NCBI GenBank assembly: GCA_013298625.1
Contig: JAAFIF010000030.1
Location: 23,150-87,149, forward strand
DNA length: 64,000 nucleotides
Origin: Myxococcales bacterium
GTDB lineage: Bacteria > Myxococcota_A > Polyangia > Polyangiales > Ga0077539
Direction of reading: 5' to 3'
In this document: one piece after another, positions 8,561 to 18,554 of the stretch
Layout: the number at the start of each line of letters is the position of its first letter
How positions within the stretch are numbered: the first letter of the stretch is position 1
The notes under the pieces: generated by a model
Seen by the model: the letters and a program-made list of their open reading frames with translations, nothing else
Told to the model about the DNA's origin: nothing
Databases searched by the model: none
Position numbers and translations under genes: made by a program

Positions 8561-9246
8561 CGCACACCCTGCCCGAAGTTGACGTTGAAGCCGAGCATCG
8601 CGCCGATGACGCCGATTCCGCCTGGAGAAAGCCAGTCGACCGTGACGAGCCCTGCGTTCTGGCTGAACGCGTACCAGCGCACTTCGAGGTCGATCGAGAA
8701 GCGCTGCGAGGGCGAGAACTGCGCGAGGCCGAAGAGGGTGGGCGTCCAGAACGGCCGCGCGTCGAGCTCGCGATCGGACGAGCCGATGCGAAAGAGATTG
8801 TGCACGCCGCCGCCGAGCAAGAGCCAGCGCGTGGGCCGGCCCGAACCGCCGATCCACGCGTCGGCGAAGACCACGGCGTCCCGTCGGTTGCCGAGCGCCT
8901 GCAGCTCGCCGCCGATCGCGAGGGCGTGCCGCGCGCGCGCGATCGGGTGCCACACGGCGCCGCCGGTGATGCCGAGGATGGGGACCGAGCCCTCGCCGGG
9001 ACTAAACGCCAACGCCAGCGGTTGAACGCCCGCGTGCACATCGATGTCGTCTTCGAGCCCGTACGCAGCGTTGACCGTCACGATCGGCGCCGGGATCGGA
9101 ACGGGTCGACGCAAGATCGGCCCTCCGAGGGACGTGTTGATTCGAACGTTGTCTTTTCCGACCGGTTGCAGCAGGTGCGTCGTCGCGCAGCCCGAAGGCG
9201 CCGCGAAGATCGTCACGACCGCTGCCCGAAGCAGCCAGTATCGCAC
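8557..9246 (-). CDS. Envelope lipoprotein, probable small beta-barrel-like protein
   Basis: 229 residues. Basic-hydrophobic leader ending in APSGCATTH, a lipobox-like Cys at about residue 20. The rest is rich in alternating hydrophobic/polar stretches and Gly (WLLLGGGVHNLF, FSIDLEVRWYAF, IGVIGAMLGFNVNFG), with a terminal aromatic-containing strand, consistent with a small outer-membrane barrel or barrel-associated lipoprotein. I cannot name a family. The GTG at 9246 starts the gene. It is coupled to the downstream hydrolase by an ATGA overlap. Confidence 0.65.
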   Translation of the reverse strand: MRYWLLRAAVVTIFAAPSGCATTHLLQPVGKDNVRINTSLGGPILRRPVPIPAPIVTVNAAYGLEDDIDVHAGVQPLALAFSPGEGSVPILGITGGAVWHPIARARHALAIGGELQALGNRRDAVVFADAWIGGSGRPTRWLLLGGGVHNLFRIGSSDRELDARPFWTPTLFGLAQFSPSQRFSIDLEVRWYAFSQNAGLVTVDWLSPGGIGVIGAMLGFNVNFGQGVR

Positions 9247-9375
9247 GGGGCGGCGATGCTATCACGGCGGTGCTCACACGTTGCTCGTGCGTTGCGACTG
9301 CGCCCGAGGCTCGTTGATTTTCGTCGCGCCGCGCGCTGGACGAGCCCCGTCGGTTGTGTGCTAGAAAGGCGTTCG

Positions 9376-9480
9376 CCGTCAGAGACGTGATGGGGGGGTT
9401 GGCCATCGGGCTATTGGTTTTTCCGAGCCCGACGCTCAGCCCCCACTGACGGAGCGACGCAGCGTCTCTCTCGATCCGTC
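9376..9480 (+). other. Possible structured leader in the 9247-9589 intergenic gap
   Basis: The 343-base gap ahead of the SNF2 gene has no credible gene. It does hold nested inverted repeats: CCGTCAG (9376-9382) with CTGACGG (9446-9452); TGGGGG (9391-9396) with CCCCCA (9440-9445), directly abutting on the 3' side; and CGGGCT (9407-9412) with AGCCCG (9426-9431). A competing stem GACGGA (9448-9453) with TCCGTC (9475-9480) uses the same bases as the first, so the two folds exclude each other. That is the layout of an attenuator or riboswitch-like leader on the plus strand, but in GC-rich DNA chance pairing is common. Confidence 0.3.
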
Positions 9481-9589
9481 CAACGTTGGTCACGAATTCC
9501 CCCACCGCAGAATCATCGCGGTGACCAACAGGGTCCGAGAGCCCATCTGTGTCGTGGCGTTGTGTCCCGTCGACGCATCATGGAGTGCA

Positions 9590-12500
9590 GTGTTGACTAC
9601 GGAAGCTGCTGTGGACGTGCAGAGCCCTGTCATTCAGGCGGTGGCTCGTCTCAGTGATCGCGCGTTGGCTCGCCTCGTCGGCGCCAACGCCTACCTTCGA
9701 GGCCGTGTGTACGCGAGGCAATCCTGCGTGCACGCGCTCGCCGTCGCAGGTAGCGAAGCCTCGGGCCGCGTGCACGGCCGAGCGAGCGACCCCTACGACG
9801 TGAAGGTCAACCTCTCGGACGAGGGAGGACTGACCAGCAACTGCACCTGCCCCGCGTGGCGCGGCGCCGATCGGCACTGCAAGCACGTGGCTGCGCTGTT
9901 GGTCGCGCTTCGCGACAAGGTTCGCCCGCCGCGCTCGCAGCAAGCGGGCGGTGATGCCGTCGACGGAGAGTCCGGCGCTCCCGCGTCGCCGAGCGCCAAC
10001 GCAGCGCCGACGCCGGCCGCGCCTCGTCCGCCGAAGCCCAAGCCCGCCGAGCACGCGCGTGATCGCGACCGGGACCGCGGCGACCGAGACCGCGGCGATC
10101 GAGACCGCCACGACCGCCGAGACGCCAAGGGACAGCGTCGCCGCGACGACAACGGCGGCGGCTCTGCGCGCGAAGTGGTCGTGATGGACCGCTCGGGCCC
10201 GCGCGTCGTCTCCGCGGGCGGCATGTCCACGGTGCAGTCGGTCTCGGCGTCGGCCAGCGCGCAGAACGAGCAGCCCCGCGGCTTCGGAGCGTGGGTCGCC
10301 AGCAACGATCCACGCAAGGCGCCCGAGGTCGAGTACCGCATTCACGTCCGCTCCAACTCGCTCGCGATCACGCCGTACCTCGCCGAGTCGCGCACCGCCA
10401 TCGCCCCCGCGGACGCGCTCGATCAGCTCGGCGCGCTTCCGAGCGTGCACCGCCCGATCCTGCGCTTGCTCTCGCGCTTGCATCCGAAGGGCGCCCGCGG
10501 CGCGCAGGTCGAAGCGCGCGGCGAAGACGCGGCGGACCTCGTCGCCAAGCTTCGCGGCCGAAGGGTCCTCGTCGAGCCGATGCTCATGGAGCTCCGCTAT
10601 CTCGACGAGCCGCTCGTCCCGAGGATCGAGCTCGAGATGGTCCCGCCCTCGCACGTCCGCGTGCGCATCGTGTTCGAGCGCAAATCCGGCGACGCGCGGC
10701 GGTTCAACCTCAACCAGGGCCTCTGGCTCGAGGGCGATCCGGGCTGGCACCTCGACCCGATTCAGGGCGTCGCGCGACCGCTCGCCGACCACGTCACGTC
10801 CACGTGGCTCGAGCGCTTGCTCAAGACCCCCGCGGTCACGCACCCCACGAGCGACGTCGCTCGGCTGCTCAGCGAACACCTGCCGAAGGTCTCGCTCGCG
10901 CTCAACGCGCCGCTGCCGGACATCCGCGCGATCGTCGACGAGATCGACGTGGCGCCGAAGTTCGTCATGCGCGCGGCCGGCGACCTCACGCGCGTCGTCG
11001 GAACGCTCGACGTGAAGTACGGCGAGCACGAGTTCGTGGTTCCTCCGGTCGAGCTCCCGCCGCCGTTGGTGATCCTCGAGAGCTCCGGGCTGCGGCCCAA
11101 ATGCCTGCGTCGCGACGTGGGCGCCGAGCGGCTCGCGGTCAACATGCTGCTCGATGGCGGGCTCGAAGTGACCGATGATTTTCGGGCGTTTCAAGCGACC
11201 GAAGACCGCGCGGTGAAGTTCTGGAGCGAGTGCGTCCCGAGCCTGCCGCGCGAGTGGGAGAAGTACGTCCCCGAGCACATGGCGAGCGTGAAGGTCCGCA
11301 GCGCTCCCGTCACGCCGCGGGCGCGCGTCTCGTCCGGCGTGGACTGGCTCTCGGTCGACGTCGAGTTCGGCTCGGAGGGCAGCAAGGCGGCGGAAGAAGA
11401 CCTTCGCCGCGCCCTCGAGATGGGACACAAGCTCGTGCGGCTCGAGGACGGGACGTACGCCCGCATCGAAGGTCTGCAGGTGCAAGAGGTGCTCTCTCGC
11501 CTGCAAGAGATCTATCAAAACGGCAAAGGCCAGCTCCCGCTCTCGCAAGCGGGCCGCGTGCAGGACTTGCTGTCGCAGCTCGGACAGCGCGCGGACGTGG
11601 CCAAGAGCACGAAGGATTTCTTCGCGGCCCTCGGCGAGCACAAGGTCGAGACGATCGAGCTCCCGAAGGACCTCGACGCCACGATGCGCCCCTACCAGCA
11701 CGACGGCTTCTCGTGGCTGGCGTACCTCTATCGCACTGGTACCGGCGGAATCCTCGCCGACGACATGGGTCTCGGAAAGACCCTCCAAGCAATCGCGCTG
11801 CTCTTGTGGGTCAAGCGCTTGAGCGAGCCGCTCGTTGAAGAGGGCGACGAGGCGCCGCGCTCGAAGGCCAAGAAGGGCTCGAAGAAGGCCGCTGCGGCCG
11901 CGAAAGAGGCCTCGGTCGACGACGACGACGACGAGCCCGCGAGCGCCAAGAAGGGCGCCAAGAAGGCTGCCAAGAAGGGCGCCAAGAAGGGCGCTGACGA
12001 CGTCGCGGGTCCCATCCTCGGGCCGATGGCGAAGCCGCTCGAGCAGGGCGGGCCGCTGGCGTTGGTGGTGGCGCCGACGTCGGTCGTTCCGAACTGGGTG
12101 CGCGAGGTGCAGAAGTTTGCGCCGGCGCTTCGGGCCATCGCGTGGACCGGCTCGGACCGCGCGCAGTACAAGAGCGAGATCGACCGGGCCGACGTCGTCG
12201 TGACGTCGTACGCGCTCTTGCGTCGCGACGAGGAGTTTCTCTCGTCGATCGACTGGGGCTACGTGATCCTCGACGAGGCGCAGTCCATCAAGAACCCGAC
12301 GAGCGCCACCGCGCGCGCCGCGAAGAACATCAAGGGCAAGCGCCGCCTCGCCCTCACGGGGACGCCGATCGAGAACCGCCTCAGCGAGATCTGGTCGATC
12401 TTCGATTTCGTCTCTCCAGGGCTGCTCCCGCCGCTCGCGCAGTTCGAAGAGCGCTACGCGCGCCCGATCGACCGCGGCGACGAGGACGCGGCTCGCCGGC

Positions 12501-13303
12501 TGCGCTCGACGATCCACCCGTTCGTCATGCGCCGCACGAAGAACGAGGTCGCTCAAGACCTCCCCGAGAAGATCATCACCGAGCGTCTCTGCGAGATGTC
12601 TCCCGAGCAGGCCGTGGTCTACAAGACCGTGCTCAAGAGCGTGCGCGACACGATCATGGGCGAGGTCGAAGCGAACGGCCTCGGGCGCTCGCAGCTGCAA
12701 ATTCTCGCGGGGCTCACCCGCTTGCGTCAGGCCGCGTGCGATCCGCGCTTGCTCGGGATCTCGGGGCCCTTCACCGACGAGACCTCTGGCAAGCTCGTCG
12801 CGCTGCGAGAGCTCATCAACGAAGCGCAGCAGGGCGGGCACCGAACGCTGGTGTTCTCGCAGTTCGTCTCGATGCTGCAGCTCATCAAGGCCGCGCTCGA
12901 CGCCGACGGCGTGGCGTACGAATACATCGACGGAGACACCAAAGAGCGCCAGGCGCGCGTCGATCGCTTCAACAAGGACGAGAAGGTTCCTGTCTTCTTG
13001 ATCTCGTTGAAGGCCGGCGGGACCGGGCTCAACCTCACGGGAGCCGACACGGTCGTTCACTTCGACCCGTGGTGGAACCCGGCCGTCGAAGACCAGGCCA
13101 CCGACCGCGCGCACCGCATCGGGCAGACCAAGGTCGTGACCGCGTATCGCTTCGTCGCGCGCGGGACGATCGAAGAGAAGATCCTCGAGCTCAGCGCGAA
13201 GAAGCGCGAGCTCGTCGAGAACGTGCTCGGCCAAGAGCAAGACGAGAAGGTCTCTGGCGTGCTCACCCGCGCCGAGCTCGACCGTCTGTTCTCCGACGAC
13301 TGA
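9590..13303 (+). CDS. SWIM zinc-finger SNF2-family DNA translocase/helicase
   Basis: About 1,237 residues. A SWIM finger (CTCPAW...HCKH, about residues 85-100) is followed by a Pro/Ala region, an Arg/Asp repeat (DNA 10061-10125), a long SNF2-associated region, and a SNF2 ATPase. Motif I is DMGLGKT (about 725), motif II DEAQ (about 895), motif III TGTP, and the helicase C lobe has SQFVSML, LKAGGTGLNLT and RAHRIGQ. An about 60-residue insert rich in KKAAKKGAKKG and Asp separates motif I from motif Ia (VVAPTSVVPNW). I chose GTG 9590 because GGAG lies four bases upstream (9582-9585); GTG 9521 is in frame but lacks a ribosome site. Such proteins remodel nucleoprotein in transcription or repair; the target is unknown. 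Confidence 0.9.
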   Translation: MLTTEAAVDVQSPVIQAVARLSDRALARLVGANAYLRGRVYARQSCVHALAVAGSEASGRVHGRASDPYDVKVNLSDEGGLTSNCTCPAWRGADRHCKHVAALLVALRDKVRPPRSQQAGGDAVDGESGAPASPSANAAPTPAAPRPPKPKPAEHARDRDRDRGDRDRGDRDRHDRRDAKGQRRRDDNGGGSAREVVVMDRSGPRVVSAGGMSTVQSVSASASAQNEQPRGFGAWVASNDPRKAPEVEYRIHVRSNSLAITPYLAESRTAIAPADALDQLGALPSVHRPILRLLSRLHPKGARGAQVEARGEDAADLVAKLRGRRVLVEPMLMELRYLDEPLVPRIELEMVPPSHVRVRIVFERKSGDARRFNLNQGLWLEGDPGWHLDPIQGVARPLADHVTSTWLERLLKTPAVTHPTSDVARLLSEHLPKVSLALNAPLPDIRAIVDEIDVAPKFVMRAAGDLTRVVGTLDVKYGEHEFVVPPVELPPPLVILESSGLRPKCLRRDVGAERLAVNMLLDGGLEVTDDFRAFQATEDRAVKFWSECVPSLPREWEKYVPEHMASVKVRSAPVTPRARVSSGVDWLSVDVEFGSEGSKAAEEDLRRALEMGHKLVRLEDGTYARIEGLQVQEVLSRLQEIYQNGKGQLPLSQAGRVQDLLSQLGQRADVAKSTKDFFAALGEHKVETIELPKDLDATMRPYQHDGFSWLAYLYRTGTGGILADDMGLGKTLQAIALLLWVKRLSEPLVEEGDEAPRSKAKKGSKKAAAAAKEASVDDDDDEPASAKKGAKKAAKKGAKKGADDVAGPILGPMAKPLEQGGPLALVVAPTSVVPNWVREVQKFAPALRAIAWTGSDRAQYKSEIDRADVVVTSYALLRRDEEFLSSIDWGYVILDEAQSIKNPTSATARAAKNIKGKRRLALTGTPIENRLSEIWSIFDFVSPGLLPPLAQFEERYARPIDRGDEDAARRLRSTIHPFVMRRTKNEVAQDLPEKIITERLCEMSPEQAVVYKTVLKSVRDTIMGEVEANGLGRSQLQILAGLTRLRQAACDPRLLGISGPFTDETSGKLVALRELINEAQQGGHRTLVFSQFVSMLQLIKAALDADGVAYEYIDGDTKERQARVDRFNKDEKVPVFLISLKAGGTGLNLTGADTVVHFDPWWNPAVEDQATDRAHRIGQTKVVTAYRFVARGTIEEKILELSAKKRELVENVLGQEQDEKVSGVLTRAELDRLFSDD

Positions 13304-13353
13304 CCGCGCCTCGCGCGCTGCGGGGGAGGCAGCCGCGCATCAACCGTGGGACA

Positions 13354-13388
13354 CGACGCCTCGCGCGCACACGCAGCGCGGGGCGTCG
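13354..13388. terminator. Strong hairpin between convergent SNF2 and acyl-CoA synthetase genes
   Basis: CGACGCC, T, CGCGC (13354-13366) pairs with GCGCG, G, GGCGTCG (13376-13388), a 13-base-pair stem with one U-G pair and a nine-base loop. A larger overlapping repeat (13307-13322 with 13372-13385) can also form. There is no T run on either side, as is usual for GC-rich two-way terminators. It sits in the 192-base gap between two convergent genes. Confidence 0.6.
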
Positions 13389-13495
13389 CCCGTTGAGCGA
13401 GCGACGATCGAGCAGCGAATTCCCCCTCTGATTTGGGTGAGCCCGTCGAGCGCGCCTGCGAGCGTGGCGTCCCCAACGCCCCCCGCGTGCGTGGC

Positions 13496-15307
<1,812 letters not shown>

Positions 15308-15392
15308 CTCGAATCGCCTCCTCCACTTTGCAGGGGACGCGAACGGTAGTCGATTTCACCCCGGCCTGGGGCCGCCAATCGCGCGCAAAAAA

Positions 15393-16418
15393 TCACTCAT
15401 TATGGTCGTCGGCGTTGGGGTCGAGCATGCGTTCGAGCACGCCTGCGGTGATCCGAACGGCGGGCACGACCGAGCCATAATCGATGCGCGTCGGGCCGAT
15501 GACGCCGATGGCGCCGCCCGCGACGGGCGCGGCGACGACCGTGAGCGCGCCGGCTCCGGTGATCTCGTCCTCCGAGCCGATCAGCACTTGGATACCGGGA
15601 GCGGCCATGGCGCGGTCGATGAGCTGCACGAGCAGGGCTTTGTCTTCGAGCGTTCGAAGCGCGCTGCGCGCGCGGTCGATGTCGGCGAACTCGGGGCGCT
15701 GGATGAGCTGCGCGGCGCCTTCGACGAGCACCTCGGCGGGCTCTTCAGCGTGAGCGAGCGCGCGGTCTGCGAGGGTGAGCGCGAGGCGCAGCCGGGCGTC
15801 GGCTTGGGCGCGCTCGGTCTCGAGCTCTTGGCCGAGCACGGTGCGCACCTGGTAGAGCGTCCTGCCCGTCACGATCTGCGTGAGCATGTTGTTGATTCGA
15901 TCGAGGTCCGACGCGTTGATCGCGTGCTCTGTGCGCAAGACTCGGTTCTGCACCGTGGCGTCGTTGCCGACGAGCACCGCGAGCACCTCGGTCGAACGAA
16001 GATGAATGAACCGGAGCTCTCGGAGCGTGCGCTCGGACGACGGGGACGACAGCACGATCGAGGCGACGCCAGAGACGTCCGCGAGGAGCTTGCTCGTGGC
16101 GCGCAGCGCCGCTTCGGGCCCGGGTTCGATCGAACGAAACCGCGCTTCGATGTTGTTGCGCAGGTCCGCGGGCAGCTCGACCGCCGCGAGCAGCGCGTCG
16201 ACGAAGACCCGCAGCGCCCGCTCGGTGGGGATGCGCCCGGCGCTCGTGTGGGGCTTGTGCAGAAATCCCTGGCCTTCGAGCTCGGCGAGCACGGCGCGGA
16301 TCGAGGCGCTCGACAGCTCCATTTCGCGCGCGAGGGCGCTCGACGCGACGGGCTCACCGCTTGCGATGTACTCGGACACCAACGCGAACAGAATTCGACG
16401 GCCACGAGGCGACAACAT
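15393..16418 (-). CDS. hrcA: HrcA heat-shock repressor
   Basis: 341 residues. N-terminal winged helix: LSPRGRRILFALVSEYIASGEPV then SSASIRAVLAELEGQGFL and the family signature HTSAGRIPTERALRVFVD. A central GAF-like region and a C-terminal GxIGPTRIDYGSVVPAV block complete the fold. HrcA normally represses groE/dnaK operons by binding CIRCE and uses GroEL as its temperature sensor. Unusually, neither grpE nor dnaK/dnaJ is adjacent here, and I see no CIRCE (TTAGCACTC-N9-GAGTGCTAA) in the upstream gap. A different perfect inverted repeat occurs 24 bases before the start. Confidence 0.93.
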   Translation of the reverse strand: MLSPRGRRILFALVSEYIASGEPVASSALAREMELSSASIRAVLAELEGQGFLHKPHTSAGRIPTERALRVFVDALLAAVELPADLRNNIEARFRSIEPGPEAALRATSKLLADVSGVASIVLSSPSSERTLRELRFIHLRSTEVLAVLVGNDATVQNRVLRTEHAINASDLDRINNMLTQIVTGRTLYQVRTVLGQELETERAQADARLRLALTLADRALAHAEEPAEVLVEGAAQLIQRPEFADIDRARSALRTLEDKALLVQLIDRAMAAPGIQVLIGSEDEITGAGALTVVAAPVAGGAIGVIGPTRIDYGSVVPAVRITAGVLERMLDPNADDHNE

Positions 16419-16441
16419 GAAGGCAGCGGTTCGAAGGGTAG

Positions 16442-16463
16442 TGACCGCGACCGAGCGCGGTCA
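16442..16463. promoter_or_regulatory. Perfect inverted repeat upstream of hrcA
   Basis: TGACCGCG (16442-16449), six-base spacer, CGCGGTCA (16456-16463). It lies 24 bases before the hrcA ATG in the 185-base divergent gap shared with the lipoprotein gene at 16604. Size and symmetry fit a dimeric repressor operator; a 5'-UTR hairpin in either transcript is the alternative. The binding protein is unknown. Confidence 0.45.
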
Positions 16464-16603
16464 AACTCAGTCTTCGCGCGGGATCGAGCGCCCGCGGCGC
16501 GATCGATCGGCGTTCGCCCGTATTCGAGGGTTGAGCCGCGAAAAGTGCGCGTGATACGGTCCGCCCCGCGCGAACGCTTTTCGTCGCGGAGGCACCACAC
16601 ACG

Positions 16604-17284
16604 ATGCGGACTACATGGCTCGCCCTCTCGGGGCTCGTTGCAGGGACGGCGCTCGCTGTCGCTTGCGGCGGCGAGAGCAAGCTCAACATCACGGTCGAAG
16701 AGGGAGCGAACGCGAGGCGCGCGAATCTCCCCGCTGTTCCGACGCTGCCTCCGCCGCCACCGGCGCATCCGTCGGGGTCGAACGAGATTTACACGGTGTA
16801 TGGCATTCGCCATTTCGCCGCGAAAAACTGGACCAAGAGCGTCCAGCTCCGCGGCTTCATCGTGAAGGTGCACGAAGAGTTCGTGCCGAACTCCAACCCC
16901 CAGCGCCTCTGCCTCGAGCGCGATCACTGCAACGAAGAGCGCCCGCACGTGTACCTCGCGGACAACGCCAACGAGCAGGATCAAGAGAAGTGGATCCAGG
17001 TCACGGGCTACGCGCAGTTTCAGTACGAAGTGCTGGACGCGCAGCGCGCTGCCCGCAGCGGCCGCCCCGCGGCGCCGCAGCCCGGAGCGCAGCTCGGCGC
17101 GATGGCGCCGCCCACGATCCCCACGGATTTCTTCCGCGGCGCTCAGGTGACGGTCACCGGTGAGTTCACGCGCCGCGCGGCCAACGGCCAGGCGGACTCG
17201 CGCGGGCTCGTCAACTACCGTAGCCACACGACGGACACCCCGTCCCCAGACGACCCCGCCGCGCGCCGCGCAGCGGGTCGCTGA
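16604..17284 (+). CDS. Hypothetical lipoprotein
   Basis: 226 residues. Signal peptide with lipobox ALAVAC (Cys about 21, followed by GG), so probably outer-membrane-anchored. A Pro-rich spacer (LPPPPPAHPSG) leads to a domain (about 60-200) containing YTVYGIRHF, VQLRGFIVKVHEEF, KWIQVTGYAQFQYEV and VTVTGEFTRR. This strand pattern resembles an OB-like barrel, but I cannot name a family. Two cysteines (RLCLERDHC) may form a disulphide. Divergent from hrcA; convergent with the kinase at 17292, seven bases apart. Confidence 0.7.
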   Translation: MRTTWLALSGLVAGTALAVACGGESKLNITVEEGANARRANLPAVPTLPPPPPAHPSGSNEIYTVYGIRHFAAKNWTKSVQLRGFIVKVHEEFVPNSNPQRLCLERDHCNEERPHVYLADNANEQDQEKWIQVTGYAQFQYEVLDAQRAARSGRPAAPQPGAQLGAMAPPTIPTDFFRGAQVTVTGEFTRRAANGQADSRGLVNYRSHTTDTPSPDDPAARRAAGR

Positions 17285-17291
17285 CCCACGG

Positions 17292-18554
17292 TCACCGCAG
17301 CAAGAGCGCGGCGATCAGCACGACGCTGACCACCGCCGCGACGCTGACGACCACGACCACCGACCGCGTCGCGGACGGGCGAGGGGGCGCTGGTTCGCCG
17401 AGCGGCTCGATCGTCGCGATCGACGCGGGCGAGACCCGCGCCACGGCGATCTTCTTCGTGGGGTCGTCGCGGTTGGGCTCGGGCGCTCGAGAGGGCGGAC
17501 GGCTCGCCGGAAGATCCAGCTGCGCCGGACGCGGCTCGTCTTCGACCTCGCGAGCGTTGGCCATGGGCACAGGCGGCGCTGGCGGCTTGTCGCTCAGCAT
17601 CGCTGCCATGATCTTTCGCGGGACGTCCTCGGTCGGCGCGATCGACGCAGGAACGGTCTTGCGCTCTCCCGCGCCCACCCACGCGATGGGATCGCTCGAC
17701 GCAAACGGCTCGAGCGCGTCGCACAGCGCGTCCATCGACGGCCATCGCGTCTCGGGCGTCCGAGAAATCGCCCGCGAAATCGTCGCGCCGAGCTCTCGCG
17801 ACAGGTCCGGTCGCACCTCGCAGATGTCCGTCGGATCCGTGGTCGCCTTCGCGAGCGCCAGCGACGTCAGCGTCTTGGCGGTGAAGGGCGCCGACCGCGT
17901 GATGCATTCGTACAGCACACACGCGAACGCGTACTGATCGGCCTCGGGCCCCACGTCGCGCGAGGCGCCGATCTGCTCGGGGGCCATGTACATCGGCGTC
18001 CCGAGCGTCGCGCCCGTGCGCGTGAGCCGCTCGCGGGACTGTCGAAACTTCGCGACGCCAAAGTCCAAGAGCTTCGGCGTCGGCTCGGACATGCCCTCTT
18101 CGCGCGCGAGCACGATGTTCTCGGGCTTGACGTCGCGGTGCACGAACCCGCGCTGGTGCGCGAACGCCAGCGCTCTTCCGATGGGAATCAGCGCGCGAAT
18201 CACCTGCGCTGGCGTGAGATCCGGCAGCGCCGCGCGCCAGTCCCGCAGCGTCGCGCCGTCGAGAAACTCCATCACCAGATACGTTCGCTCGCCGTCGTTG
18301 CCGTAGTCGCTGACCTCGACGATGTTGCGGTGCCGCGCCTCGTTGACCGCGCGCGCTTCGTTGAGAAAGCGCTTCGCGCCTTCAGCGTCGAGCGTGTCGG
18401 GGTGCAGCACTTTGAGCGCCACGCGCCGCTTGATGTCCACGTGCGTGGCCTCGAAGACCGCGCCCATGCCCCCCTCGGCGATCAGCCGTTGGACCAGGTA
18501 TTTGCCGCCCACAGTGCGGCCGATCAGCTCAAGGTGCGCAGGCTCGGATGGCAC
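17292..18554 (-). CDS. Tail-anchored Hanks-type Ser/Thr protein kinase
   Basis: 420 residues. Kinase domain about 15-285: glycine loop IAEGGMGAVFEA, VALKVL, HRDVKPENIV, KLLDFGVAK, GTPMYMAPEQ. A Pro-rich linker of about 110 residues precedes one hydrophobic C-terminal helix (about 397-419) with almost nothing beyond, so the kinase is cytoplasmic and membrane tethered. The GTG at 18554 has AGGAGG six bases upstream, lying inside the preceding gene, which it overlaps by 26 bases. It is therefore probably the last gene of the Gld-type ABC operon (24037 down to 17292) and might sense or regulate that transporter. Confidence 0.9.
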   Translation of the reverse strand: MPSEPAHLELIGRTVGGKYLVQRLIAEGGMGAVFEATHVDIKRRVALKVLHPDTLDAEGAKRFLNEARAVNEARHRNIVEVSDYGNDGERTYLVMEFLDGATLRDWRAALPDLTPAQVIRALIPIGRALAFAHQRGFVHRDVKPENIVLAREEGMSEPTPKLLDFGVAKFRQSRERLTRTGATLGTPMYMAPEQIGASRDVGPEADQYAFACVLYECITRSAPFTAKTLTSLALAKATTDPTDICEVRPDLSRELGATISRAISRTPETRWPSMDALCDALEPFASSDPIAWVGAGERKTVPASIAPTEDVPRKIMAAMLSDKPPAPPVPMANAREVEDEPRPAQLDLPASRPPSRAPEPNRDDPTKKIAVARVSPASIATIEPLGEPAPPRPSATRSVVVVVSVAAVVSVVLIAALLLR

